From JBEEPE01 sp964489645 (GTDB lineage Bacteria > Verrucomicrobiota > Verrucomicrobiia > Chthoniobacterales > Chthoniobacteraceae): a stretch of 18,960 nucleotides of DNA. Made by a program: the position numbers and the translations under genes. The DNA lies in assembly GCA_964489645.1 (NCBI GenBank), contig CAZAZT010000079.1, positions 1 to 18,960 of the forward strand, read 5' to 3'. Every line of letters starts with the position of its first letter. The stretch's first letter is position 1. Positions 1 to 6,945 of this stretch are shown here, in pieces. The notes below the pieces were generated by a model. That model was not told the origin of the DNA, made no database searches, and worked only from the letters and a program-made list of their open reading frames with translations.

Positions 1-1769
1 GGGAGCGTTTCGTCGTGGAACTCTCTCGCGGTGACGGGATCCAATCCTAGGTTGAACTGATCTGCCCAGCGGAACTCGAAGCGAGCCTTGCTCAAGGCGT
101 TGTCCCGGTATTGCGCTCCAGGATGACCTTTCGCTAAATCTGCTGCGTGGGCTGCGATTTTGTAAGCGATGACGCCGTCCTTGACGTCTTTACGATTCGG
201 CAGCCCGAGGTGTTCCTTTGGCGTGACGTAGCAGAGCATCGCGCAGCCGTACCACCCGATCATCGCCGCTCCAATCCCGCTTGTGATGTGATCATATCCA
301 GGAGCGATGTCGGTGGTGAGTGGACCGAGAGTGTAGAAGGGGGCCTCGTGGCACCACTCCAACTGCTTCTCCATGTTCTCGTGGATCAGGTGCATCGGAA
401 CGTGCCCTGGACCTTCATTCATGACCTGAACACCTTTGTTCCAAGCTCTTTGAGTGAGATCGCCTTGAACCTTCAGTTCCCCGAATTGGGCTTCATCGTT
501 GGCATCCGCGTTTGAACCTGGGCGGAGACCATCACCGATTGAGAAACTGACGTCATACGCCGCCATGATGTCGCAAATGTCATCCCAGTGGGTGTAGAGG
601 AAGTTCTCTCGATGGTGAGCCAGGCACCACTTCGCCATGATGGATCCGCCTCGGCTCACGATTCCGGTCATCCGCTTTGCCGTGAGGGGGATAAAACGAA
701 GGAGAACCCCTGCGTGAATCGTGAAGTAGTCCACTCCTTGCTCTGCTTGTTCGATGAGGGTATCCCGGAAAATGTCCCATGTGAGGTCTTCTGCCCTCCC
801 GCCGACCTTCTCCAGAGCTTGATAGATGGGTACGGTGCCAATGGGCACGGGCGAGTTGCGGAGAATCCATTCACGCGTGGTGTGGATGTTCTTTCCGGTC
901 GAGAGATCCATCACCGTGTCTGCGCCCCACTTCGTGGCCCATCGCATTTTTTCAACCTCCTCCTCAATACTCGATGCGACCGCGCTGTTCCCGATATTCG
1001 CGTTGATCTTCACGAGGAAGTTCCTCCCGATGATCATCGGCTCCAACTCGGGGTGGTTTATGTTCGCTGGGATGATCGCTCGTCCCGATGCAACCTCGTC
1101 GCGCACGAACTCTGGAGTGATGATTTTCGGAATCCGCTGAGGGAACCGCCGAAAGACCCCAGGTGCATCCGAGCAGCTCGCAGCTCCGGAATGCTGATGA
1201 TTCAGAGAGTTGCGTGGGGCGTTCGGTGAGATCGTTGACAGTGCCTGCTCCAACCCTTGGTTCTCTCGGATCGCAATGAACTCCATTTCCGGAGTGATAA
1301 TGCCCTGCCTTGCGTACCAGAGTTGCGTCACCGGATGCCCCTTGCTCGCCCTGCGTGGGGATCGGGCGGAGGTGGAAGGACCTGTGCCGTTGAGATTCGT
1401 GCCAGTTCGCACGGAGAGCCGATCCGCCGCCGCTTTCGCATGCACTTCAGACAAGTATCCATTGTCCTTCGGCAAAACGTGGCGCCCTTCGTATGACTCG
1501 GAATCTTCTCTCGATTCAATCCATGCAGTTCTCAAAGAGGGCAGTCCAGTTTCCACGGAGCCTTCAAAATCAGGATCCCCCCACGGTCCACTGGTGTCGT
1601 AGACCCTCAGAGCGGGATTTTCCTCGATCTGGCCACTCGGAAGACGGGTCGGCGACTGGCTGATCTCACGCATCGGAACACGAACGTTCGTGTGCAGAGT
1701 TCCACTCACGTAAATCCGTCGTGAGTTGGGACGTTCGTTGTCGGGGAAGGAGGTGTTCGGCGCGTTCAT
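1..1769 (-). CDS. thiC: Phosphomethylpyrimidine synthase ThiC (3' end cut by window edge)
   Basis: ThiC is a radical-SAM enzyme that converts aminoimidazole ribotide to hydroxymethylpyrimidine phosphate, the pyrimidine branch of thiamine synthesis, in the cytoplasm. The minus-strand frame is open for about 589 codons with no frameshift. It carries ThiC landmarks in order: SRRIYVSG, YDTSGPWGDP, YARQGIITPEMEFIAIREN, IIPANINHPE, GADTVMDLSTG, NSPVPIGTVPIYQALEK, GVDYFTIHAGVLLR, IVSRGGSIMAKWCL, EGPGHVP, APFYTLGPLTTDIAPGYDH and GHPGAQYRDNALSKARFEF. The frame leaves the window near HDETL, so roughly the last 60 residues, including the expected C-terminal CxxCxxxxC cluster motif, are not seen. The start is fixed: an in-frame TGA lies two codons before the ATG at 1769. 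No good Shine-Dalgarno is visible. The segment around residues 175-217 is longer than I recall for E. coli ThiC. Expression is probably controlled by the TPP riboswitch just upstream. Confidence 0.96.
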   Translation of the reverse strand, partial: MNAPNTSFPDNERPNSRRIYVSGTLHTNVRVPMREISQSPTRLPSGQIEENPALRVYDTSGPWGDPDFEGSVETGLPSLRTAWIESREDSESYEGRHVLPKDNGYLSEVHAKAAADRLSVRTGTNLNGTGPSTSARSPRRASKGHPVTQLWYARQGIITPEMEFIAIRENQGLEQALSTISPNAPRNSLNHQHSGAASCSDAPGVFRRFPQRIPKIITPEFVRDEVASGRAIIPANINHPELEPMIIGRNFLVKINANIGNSAVASSIEEEVEKMRWATKWGADTVMDLSTGKNIHTTREWILRNSPVPIGTVPIYQALEKVGGRAEDLTWDIFRDTLIEQAEQGVDYFTIHAGVLLRFIPLTAKRMTGIVSRGGSIMAKWCLAHHRENFLYTHWDDICDIMAAYDVSFSIGDGLRPGSNADANDEAQFGELKVQGDLTQRAWNKGVQVMNEGPGHVPMHLIHENMEKQLEWCHEAPFYTLGPLTTDIAPGYDHITSGIGAAMIGWYGCAMLCYVTPKEHLGLPNRKDVKDGVIAYKIAAHAADLAKGHPGAQYRDNALSKARFEFRWADQFNLGLDPVTAREFHDETL

Positions 1770-1816
1770 AGGTCATCAAGGAAGTTTTGACGATGGAACG
1801 CAGCCAACCCCGCACT

Positions 1817-1846
1817 GAAGCAGCGAGAGATTGAACTCCCTGCTTC
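1817..1846 (-). promoter_or_regulatory. Candidate expression-platform hairpin of the TPP riboswitch
   Basis: On the minus strand GAAGCAG (1846-1840) is a perfect complement of CTGCTTC (1823-1817), with an inner GAG/CTC match. The first arm is also part of the 3' strand that the TPP aptamer needs (GAAGCAGGG, facing CCCTTC in P4). The hairpin and the folded aptamer therefore exclude each other, as expected for a ligand-controlled switch. No U-run follows it, so translational control or control by another mechanism is more likely than simple termination. This is inferred from base pairing only. Confidence 0.55.
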
Positions 1847-1914
1847 GGCATTACCCGATCAGGTGCGAAGGGTCGTCCATCACTTGGACCTCTCAGCGTT
1901 AAGCTCCCCCGTCA
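1832..1914 (-). promoter_or_regulatory. TPP riboswitch (THI box) aptamer upstream of thiC
   Basis: Read on the minus strand, this leader has the TPP aptamer core in the right order: GGGGGAGC, then CTGAGA, then ACCCTT, then ACCTGATCGGGTAATGCCG, then AAGCAGGGA. A plausible short P1 pairs TGAC (1914-1911) with GTTCA (1836-1832). The P5 hairpin CGG/CCG closes the conserved GTAATG loop. The element lies 62 nt before the thiC start, the expected place, and binding of thiamine pyrophosphate should lower thiC expression. The boundaries are estimated by eye from the consensus. Confidence 0.95.
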
Positions 1915-1920
1915 GGGTTG

Positions 1921-1948
1921 AGAGTAAGTTTTGCCTGCTTCGCGTCAA
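1921..1948 (-). promoter_or_regulatory. Sigma70-like promoter for thiC
   Basis: On the minus strand a TTGACG -35 box (1948-1943) is followed after 16 nt by TACTCT as a -10 box (1926-1921). The -35 matches consensus at five of six bases, while the -10 is weak. Transcription from it would begin near 1914, which is where the riboswitch P1 helix begins. That coincidence supports the call. Confidence 0.5.
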
Positions 1949-2022
1949 CGGGTGTGTGTCATTTTCGACGGCTGGTGGAAGGGGATTGATGCGGTCTCCG
2001 ATTCGCGGCACTTTGCGTTACA

Positions 2023-3237
2023 ATGAAGGCCCTGTTCCTGACGAACGAGTTTCCGCCCACCATCTATGGAGGCGCTGGAGTGCATGTTGATTACCTCACA
2101 CGCGAACTGTCTCGGCTGATGAGCGTGGATGTCCGGTGTTTCGGAAAAGAGATCCGTGAGGAAAGGGTTCGGAGTGAGACCCTCACGGCGACGGGATTCG
2201 GGGTGGACAACTCTGGTTACGGTGCCCCCGCCCATTTGCGGGGGATATTCAGTGCGCTTCAACGATGCCTCGACTGGAACTCGGTCGGCATCGACGCGGA
2301 CGTTGTGCACCTGCACACATGGTACACCCACATGGGCGGTATTTTGGCTAAACTGAACTACGGCATCCCATTGGTGCTGACCGTGCATTCACTGGAGCCT
2401 TTGCGACCGTGGAAAAGGGAGCAGATTGGCGGTGGCTACGACTTCTCGTGTTGGGTCGAGAAGACAGCCATCGAGATGGCTGATGCCGTGGTAGCGGTAT
2501 CCAGCGAAACGCGAGCGGACATTTTGAGATTATTCAATGTGGATCCGTCGCGCGTCCGAGTGATCTACAACGGAATCGATCCCGAAGAGTATCGTAAGGT
2601 CGAAAGCACTGCGGCTTTGGAGCGGTTCGGAGTGGACCTGTCACGACCGTACGCTTTGTTCGTTGGCCGGATCACTCGACAGAAGGGGATTGTGCACCTT
2701 GCGCGGGCCATTCGGCACATGAGCAAAGATTTCCAAGTGGTGTTGTGTGCTGGCGCGCCCGATACTCCAGAGATTGCGGCGGAGATGAAGATGGCGGTTG
2801 ATGGGGCTCAGAGGGAACACGGCAGGGTTCTTTGGCTTCAAGAGATGGTGAGTCGGCCAGAGGCGATTGAGCTTTACTCACATGCTTCGGTTTTCTGCTG
2901 CCCATCGGTGTACGAACCGTTTGGAATCATCAACTTGGAAGCGATGGCGTGCGAAACCCCGGTCGTCGCCAGCGCGGTGGGAGGGATCAAAGAGGTGGTG
3001 GTAGACGGGGAGACCGGCTTTTTGGTGCCTGTTGAGATCGATGAACAGCGCCAGTTTGAACCTGTTGATCCTGAGGGCTTCTCGAGGGGTTTTGCCGACA
3101 GAGTGAATGCCCTCATGGGCGATGCAGAGCTGCGAGGGCGAATGGCCAAGGCGGGGCGTCTTCGGGTTGAGAAGATGTTCACGTGGCGTCGAATCGCCGA
3201 GCAAACGCTGGATCTTTACAAGAGCCTCGTTGGATGA
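2023..3237 (+). CDS. glgA: GlgM/GlgA-type glycogen synthase, GT4-fold glycosyltransferase
   Basis: A 404-residue two-domain GT-B glycosyltransferase resembling the actinobacterial glycogen synthase group, whose characterised members (GlgM) make alpha-maltose-1-phosphate from ADP-glucose and glucose-1-phosphate. The N-terminal glycine loop YGGAGVHVDYL is at residues 15-25 and HTWYTHMGG at 98-106. The donor-domain start FVGRITRQKG is at 213-222 (R216 and K221 being the usual phosphate-contacting pair), and the retaining-enzyme E-x7-E pair is E298/E306 in EPFGIINLE. Classical GlgA carries a KTGGL motif, absent here. The length fits the family. The ATG at 2023 has no clear Shine-Dalgarno. The gene is transcribed away from thiC. 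A 4-alpha-glucanotransferase (malQ) lies about 10 kb downstream and fits the same alpha-glucan metabolism. The precise acceptor cannot be read from sequence, and a general GT4 role remains possible. Confidence 0.8.
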   Translation: MKALFLTNEFPPTIYGGAGVHVDYLTRELSRLMSVDVRCFGKEIREERVRSETLTATGFGVDNSGYGAPAHLRGIFSALQRCLDWNSVGIDADVVHLHTWYTHMGGILAKLNYGIPLVLTVHSLEPLRPWKREQIGGGYDFSCWVEKTAIEMADAVVAVSSETRADILRLFNVDPSRVRVIYNGIDPEEYRKVESTAALERFGVDLSRPYALFVGRITRQKGIVHLARAIRHMSKDFQVVLCAGAPDTPEIAAEMKMAVDGAQREHGRVLWLQEMVSRPEAIELYSHASVFCCPSVYEPFGIINLEAMACETPVVASAVGGIKEVVVDGETGFLVPVEIDEQRQFEPVDPEGFSRGFADRVNALMGDAELRGRMAKAGRLRVEKMFTWRRIAEQTLDLYKSLVG

Positions 3238-3302
3238 ACGGTTCCTCAGGTGGTTTCCATTTGTAAAAATGGGGTGCCGAAATACGGTTTTTATCCATAC
3301 CC

Positions 3303-4328
3303 ATGTACACAACGAGCCCGTCCGACGCTGAGATTGAGTTGAGTCCTCCGCAGATTTTCTCCGGTCTGGCGCATCCGATTCTCGCTCAGAGGATTTGCGA
3401 GAAGGTGGAACATGGCTCGGTTCGCGGCGTTCCGTTGGGGAAGGCGTCAGTCAGAAGATTTCCCGATGGAGAGACTTCGGTCCAGATCGAGGAAAACATC
3501 AGAGGTCGCGATATTTACATCATCCAGCCAACCTGCAATCCGGCCAACGAGCACCTCATGGAGTTGCTGATCATGGTGGATGCGGCTCGAAGGGCGAGTG
3601 CAGGACGTATCACGGCGGTCATCCCTTATTTCGGGTATGCAAGACAGGATCGAAAGGATAAGTCACGAGTGCCGATCACCGCTAAACTCGTGGCTAACAT
3701 GCTGACGGCTGCCGGGGTTAACCGCGTCCTCACGATCGACCTCCACGCACAACAGATCTCGGGGTTTTTCGATATCCCAGTGGATAACCTGTTCGGTTCG
3801 AAGTTGATGATCGAAGAGCTTCTCCGTCGTGGGGTCGAGGATGTTGTGGTGGTTTCTCCCGATGTAGGGGGAGTCAAGATGGTATACGCCTATGCTCAGG
3901 CGCTGAACGCTGGTCTGGCAATCGTGGCGAAAAGGCGTCGAAGCGCGACGGAAACGGAGGCAGTTACGTTGATTGGCGAAGTCGAAGGTAAGCATGTGGT
4001 TCTGGTGGACGACATGTGCGGAACCGGTGGGACACTTGCAGGGGCCACCAAACTTCTCTGGGACCGGGGCGCTAAGAGTGTGATTGCCAGCGTTTCACAT
4101 GGGGTATTTTCGGTTGAATCCCTGAAACGATTGGCCGATGCGGGGCTGCAGGAGTTGATTTGCACGAATAGTGTTCCGCTGATCGAGTCTTCGACCTTGA
4201 AGGTGACGGAGATTTGCATCTCTGACCTGATTGCTCGAGCCATCTCATGGATTCACAAGGGCAAATCGCTCGGCCCTCTGTTTGAGATCGACGGACGCTT
4301 CAATGTCTTTTACGGGCACGATCGCTGA
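3303..4328 (+). CDS. prs: Ribose-phosphate pyrophosphokinase (PRPP synthase)
   Basis: This cytoplasmic enzyme transfers pyrophosphate from ATP to ribose-5-phosphate to make PRPP, used for purine, pyrimidine, histidine, tryptophan and NAD synthesis. Visible hallmarks are FSGLAHPILAQ near residue 19, the RRFPDGE segment (51-57), RQDRKDKSRVPITAKL around 114-129, the metal-site TIDLHAQQ (H148), and the PRPP-binding loop VVLVDDMCGTGGT at 232-244. The protein is 341 residues, about 20-25 longer than typical class I Prs. The extra length is mostly an N-terminal extension of about 17 residues before the fold begins, plus a slightly longer C-terminus. No Shine-Dalgarno precedes the ATG. The order prs-rplY-pth is a widespread bacterial arrangement and supports the neighbouring calls. 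Confidence 0.96.
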   Translation: MYTTSPSDAEIELSPPQIFSGLAHPILAQRICEKVEHGSVRGVPLGKASVRRFPDGETSVQIEENIRGRDIYIIQPTCNPANEHLMELLIMVDAARRASAGRITAVIPYFGYARQDRKDKSRVPITAKLVANMLTAAGVNRVLTIDLHAQQISGFFDIPVDNLFGSKLMIEELLRRGVEDVVVVSPDVGGVKMVYAYAQALNAGLAIVAKRRRSATETEAVTLIGEVEGKHVVLVDDMCGTGGTLAGATKLLWDRGAKSVIASVSHGVFSVESLKRLADAGLQELICTNSVPLIESSTLKVTEICISDLIARAISWIHKGKSLGPLFEIDGRFNVFYGHDR

Positions 4329-4429
4329 TCGATTCTCCGCGAGTGGGGTCGCTTTTTACCGCGCAACTCCGTTTTTAGCTGGCTAATCGCGGCAAAAAAG
4401 GTTTCAAACTCGGGACTATTTTCTTTTCT

Positions 4430-5080
4430 ATGGCAAAACAAATCCAACTCCAGGCATTGACCCGCAGCGGCGCAGGTCGTTCGGTTTCCAAGCAGCTGCG
4501 TCGGGACGGTCGTCTTCCCGCCGTGATCTACGGCGCGAAACAAGCCCCTCTGAATCTCTCTCTTAGCCAACGGGAAGTGAAAGAAGTGCTCTCCAAAGCG
4601 ACCGGGGAGCAGCTCTTGGTTGAGCTGACGATTGATGACGCAGGGGCGAAATCGTCGAGCCTCGCTTTGATCCAAGAGGTTCAGCACCACCCGCTCAGCC
4701 CAGACATCGTGCACATGGATTTCCACGCTGTTTCGGCCGATGAAGTGATTCATGCGCACATCACGATTGAGACAACGGGTGAAGCGGTGGGGGTCAAGAC
4801 TTTCGGCGGGTTGCTCGAAATCCAGTTGCACAGGGTTGAAGTGGAATGCTTGCCGAAGGATCTTCCAGAGATCATCACCGTGGACGTGTCTGCGTTGAAT
4901 GTGAACGACGCGGTTCACGTTCGGGATCTCGTCCTTCCTGCTGGCGTGAAAGCTCGGTTGGATGGAGGGGTGACTGTTCTTCGTATCTCTTCGCCAACCG
5001 GTGACGTCCAGGCTTCGGAAGATGCCCCGAGCCAACCAGAGGTGATCCGCGAGAAGAAGGAAGACGCTGACAAAAAGTAG
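4430..5080 (+). CDS. rplY: 50S ribosomal protein L25, long Ctc/TL5 form
   Basis: This protein binds 5S rRNA in the large ribosomal subunit. At 216 residues it is the two-domain Ctc/TL5 type rather than the short E. coli L25. The N-terminal 5S-binding domain (about 1-95) contains the signature GAGRSVSKQLRRDGRLPAVIYG followed by HHPLSPDIVHMDF. The C-terminal beta-domain (about 100-190) contains LPKDLPEIITVDVSALNVNDAVHVRDL. The tail (about 190-216) is charged and low in complexity, ending in a KKEDADKK run. The ATG has no recognisable Shine-Dalgarno. Long L25 forms in other bacteria are linked to general stress, but nothing here shows that regulation. The gene ends 55 nt before a strong intrinsic terminator and is followed by pth, its common partner. 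Confidence 0.95.
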   Translation: MAKQIQLQALTRSGAGRSVSKQLRRDGRLPAVIYGAKQAPLNLSLSQREVKEVLSKATGEQLLVELTIDDAGAKSSSLALIQEVQHHPLSPDIVHMDFHAVSADEVIHAHITIETTGEAVGVKTFGGLLEIQLHRVEVECLPKDLPEIITVDVSALNVNDAVHVRDLVLPAGVKARLDGGVTVLRISSPTGDVQASEDAPSQPEVIREKKEDADKK

Positions 5081-5135
5081 CACCAGTTGTTGGCCACGTT
5101 GGCGCATGCCAGTTCAGTGGCTTTACTGCGAGAAG

Positions 5136-5162
5136 AGCCGGAGGATGTCCTCCGGCTTTTTT
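5136..5162 (+). terminator. Intrinsic terminator between rplY and pth
   Basis: A perfect 9-bp stem, AGCCGGAGG (5136-5144) and CCTCCGGCT (5149-5157), encloses an ATGT loop and runs straight into a six-T tract (5157-5162). It is oriented for plus-strand transcripts from rplY. It ends only 10 nt before the first possible pth start, so pth needs readthrough or a promoter located upstream of the hairpin. Confidence 0.9.
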
Positions 5163-5172
5163 GTAGGATTTT

Positions 5173-5751
5173 ATGAAACAAGGTGATCTCCGGATGGTGG
5201 TTGGGTTGGGGAATCCCGGTAGTGAGTACGAGGGTACACGTCACAATATCGGCTTTGATGTTCTAGACGCTCTGGTTCGGGCAGAGAAAGGAACGTGGGA
5301 GGAAGACCGCAAATGGAAAGCCCTGCGGTGTCGAGTGGAGGGAGTGCTTTATCTAAAACCGCTGACCTACATGAATTTGAGCGGCGAATCGGTGCGCAAG
5401 GCAGCGGACTTTTTCAAGTTTGATTCCAGCCAGATGCTTGTGGTTTACGATGAGATGAGCCTTCCGCTTGGACGGATGCGATTGCGTCAGGACGGGTCAC
5501 ACGCTGGCCACAACGGCATTCGTTCGGTCATCGAGCATCTTTCTACGGACGCTGTCGCGAGATTGAAGGTAGGCATCGGATCGCCTGTCCCAGGCGGCGC
5601 GGTGATCCATGTGCTGGGCCGGTTCGCGCCTGCAGAACGAGCTTTGGTGGAACGAGTGGTTACTGTGGCTGCGGATGCTGTATCGGCAGTGCAAAGGCGC
5701 GGGATGCAGTCAGCGATGAATGAGTTCAACGCAATCCACCTCGAGGGATGA
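5173..5751 (+). CDS. pth: Peptidyl-tRNA hydrolase
   Basis: Pth cleaves the ester bond of peptidyl-tRNAs released from stalled ribosomes and so recycles tRNA. The 192-residue frame shows the bacterial Pth motifs: VGLGNPG with N14, the catalytic histidine in GTRHNIGF (H24), LKPLTYMNLSG (N68), VVYDEMSLPLG (D93) and GSHAGHNGIRS (N114). The spacing matches the E. coli active site. Two starts are possible. The ATG at 5173 is preceded only by TAGGA at close range. The ATG at 5194 (185 residues, beginning MVVGLGNPG) has AGGTGATC at 5181-5188, an eight-base match to the anti-Shine-Dalgarno complement at good spacing. I list the longer form but consider the shorter one quite likely. The leader is structured, with a terminator directly upstream. 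The stop is followed by 89 nt before rpsF. Confidence 0.95.
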   Translation: MKQGDLRMVVGLGNPGSEYEGTRHNIGFDVLDALVRAEKGTWEEDRKWKALRCRVEGVLYLKPLTYMNLSGESVRKAADFFKFDSSQMLVVYDEMSLPLGRMRLRQDGSHAGHNGIRSVIEHLSTDAVARLKVGIGSPVPGGAVIHVLGRFAPAERALVERVVTVAADAVSAVQRRGMQSAMNEFNAIHLEG

Positions 5752-5786
5752 GCAATTTGTTCGCTTTGCGCTTGGCCGGAGTCGGC

Positions 5787-5833
5787 TTTTCTGGTTACCT
5801 CACACCCTTCGATTTTTTAAAGTCACCAGAAAA
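5787..5833 (+). promoter_or_regulatory. Inverted repeat in the rpsF leader, possible S6 autoregulatory structure
   Basis: TTTTCTGGT (5787-5795) and ACCAGAAAA (5825-5833) form a perfect 9-bp inverted repeat around a 29-nt loop and end 7 nt before the rpsF start. A stem here could affect ribosome access. Control of rpsF by the S6:S18 complex binding its own leader is known in other bacteria, but I could not clearly find the CCG-containing bulge of that motif. The regulatory role is inference. Confidence 0.4.
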
Positions 5834-5840
5834 TAAGGAT

Positions 5841-6149
5841 ATGAGTAATCGTTACGAGGGTTTGTTCATCTTGAATGTGAAGGGTTCCGACGACTCCGCA
5901 GGAGTTGTCATCGAGCGTCTGACCAAGGATCTCGCCGCGGAAGGCGCTTCCATTGAGCAAGTGCAGCGCATGGATCGCAGGAAGTTCACCTATGCAGCAG
6001 GCGATTTGGGAAGCGGTTACTACGTCAATTTCGTGTTCACAATGGAACCGGCTGCGCTGTTGCGTATCAAATCCAAGTTGACCCTCGACGAAGACGTTTA
6101 CAGAAGCTTCTTCGTGCGATTGCCGCTTAAGAAGGCGAAGGCCGCTTAG
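5841..6149 (+). CDS. rpsF: 30S ribosomal protein S6
   Basis: S6 sits on the platform of the small ribosomal subunit, paired with S18. From the chosen ATG the protein is 102 residues and begins MSNRYEGLFIL, the usual S6 opening strand. VIERLTKDLAAEGASIEQVQRMDRRKFTYA and GYYVNFVF follow, and the end is DEDVYRSFFVRLP, matching the S6 RNP-like fold and the typical length of about 100. The frame is open back to an ATG at 5748 overlapping the pth stop, but that would add 31 residues not found in S6, so I reject it. An AAGGA lies only 1 nt before the ATG, too close to act as a normal ribosome site. In many bacteria rpsF, ssb and rpsR are cotranscribed. Here a terminator separates rpsF from ssb, and rpsR and rplI are absent from the window. 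Confidence 0.95.
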   Translation: MSNRYEGLFILNVKGSDDSAGVVIERLTKDLAAEGASIEQVQRMDRRKFTYAAGDLGSGYYVNFVFTMEPAALLRIKSKLTLDEDVYRSFFVRLPLKKAKAA

Positions 6150-6178
6150 TTCTCATCCCAACCGCTTTTTCAACAAGG

Positions 6179-6209
6179 ACCTCTCGGCCGCAAGGCTGAG
6201 AGGTTTTTT
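6179..6209 (+). terminator. Intrinsic terminator after rpsF
   Basis: An 11-bp stem, ACCTCTCGGCC (6179-6189) with GGCTGAGAGGT (6194-6204), contains one G-U pair and a GCAA tetraloop of the GNRA type, and leads into six Ts (6204-6209). It starts 29 nt after the rpsF stop and should end that transcript before ssb. Confidence 0.92.
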
Positions 6210-6370
6210 ACATCCAACAAGGAGCGGCCAACGATGTTGGCTGGTTGGAGGCCTCGATGGTAGCGCTTGCAAAATCAGCCCCGCTGAACTGCTGCGCATC
6301 TCACCGATGGCGCTTGTCCTGCATCCGCTGCCGAGTTACTTAAGCAGCACGAAAAATCGTCACCTACTCT

Positions 6371-6868
6371 ATGCCGAACTTGAACAAAGTCATGTTGATG
6401 GGAAATCTCACCAGAGATCCAGAAGTCAGATACACCCCGAAAGGGACCGCCGTCGCCGAAATCGGAATGGCGATTAACCGTCGCTACTCGACCGATTCCG
6501 GCGAACAGAAGGAGGAAGTCACCTATGTAGACGTCGAACTGTGGGGACGACAGGCAGAGATCGCAAAGGAATACCTTTCGAAAGGGCGCCCTGTGTACAT
6601 CGAGGGGCGGCTCAAGTTGGATTCGTGGGAGGATAAACAGACCGGACAAAAGCGCTCGAAGATGAGGGTTGTCGGAGAGAACATGCAGATGCTCGGAGGC
6701 CGCGACGGCGGAGGTGGTGGGGGAGGAAGAGATGGCGGATTTGGTGAGGAATCTGGCGGAGGTGGCGGGGGAGGCTTCAGGAGAGGTGCTCCTCAGCAAG
6801 GGCGCCCAATTCAGCGTCCGCCGGCTGATCAGGATCTCGACGGGGAGCCGGATGACGTTCCGTTTTAA
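6371..6868 (+). CDS. ssb: Single-stranded DNA-binding protein
   Basis: Ssb coats single-stranded DNA during replication, recombination and repair and recruits partners through its C-terminal tip. The OB-fold spans about residues 1-110, with the opening LNKVMLMGNLTRDPEVRYTPKGTAVAEIGMA, the VTYVDVELWGRQAEIAKEYLSKGRPVYIEGRL core, and KMRVVGENMQML. A glycine-rich linker with two poly-Gly runs (about 111-145) follows. The acidic tip DDVPF ends the protein and is a functional hallmark. The length of 165 is typical. No Shine-Dalgarno precedes the ATG. The gene lies 161 nt after the rpsF terminator, so it probably has its own promoter, which I could not identify. Confidence 0.97.
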   Translation: MPNLNKVMLMGNLTRDPEVRYTPKGTAVAEIGMAINRRYSTDSGEQKEEVTYVDVELWGRQAEIAKEYLSKGRPVYIEGRLKLDSWEDKQTGQKRSKMRVVGENMQMLGGRDGGGGGGGRDGGFGEESGGGGGGGFRRGAPQQGRPIQRPPADQDLDGEPDDVPF

Positions 6869-6945
6869 AGTGCAGATTTGCTCAAAATCGGCTGAGCGGA
6901 GACCACACTGACAGCGACAATTCATGGCTGTAGCTTGATGCTCTG

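Noticed and set aside
147..1602. Several plus-strand open frames opposite thiC (for example 588-1229 and 1210-1602)
   Set aside because: They are antisense shadows of a continuous, well-conserved minus-strand thiC frame and show no family motifs.
1666..1851. Minus-strand 61-residue frame with ATGs near the thiC start
   Set aside because: It overlaps the first thiC codons out of frame and runs back through the riboswitch leader; the thiC frame carries the conserved sequence.
4329..4429. Possible terminator between prs and rplY (CCGCG...CGCGG)
   Set aside because: The arms are five bases long, the loop is long and there is no T-tract directly after the second arm.
5748..5840. N-terminal extension of S6 starting at 5748
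   Set aside because: The 31 extra residues do not resemble S6, and the region holds an inverted repeat typical of a leader.
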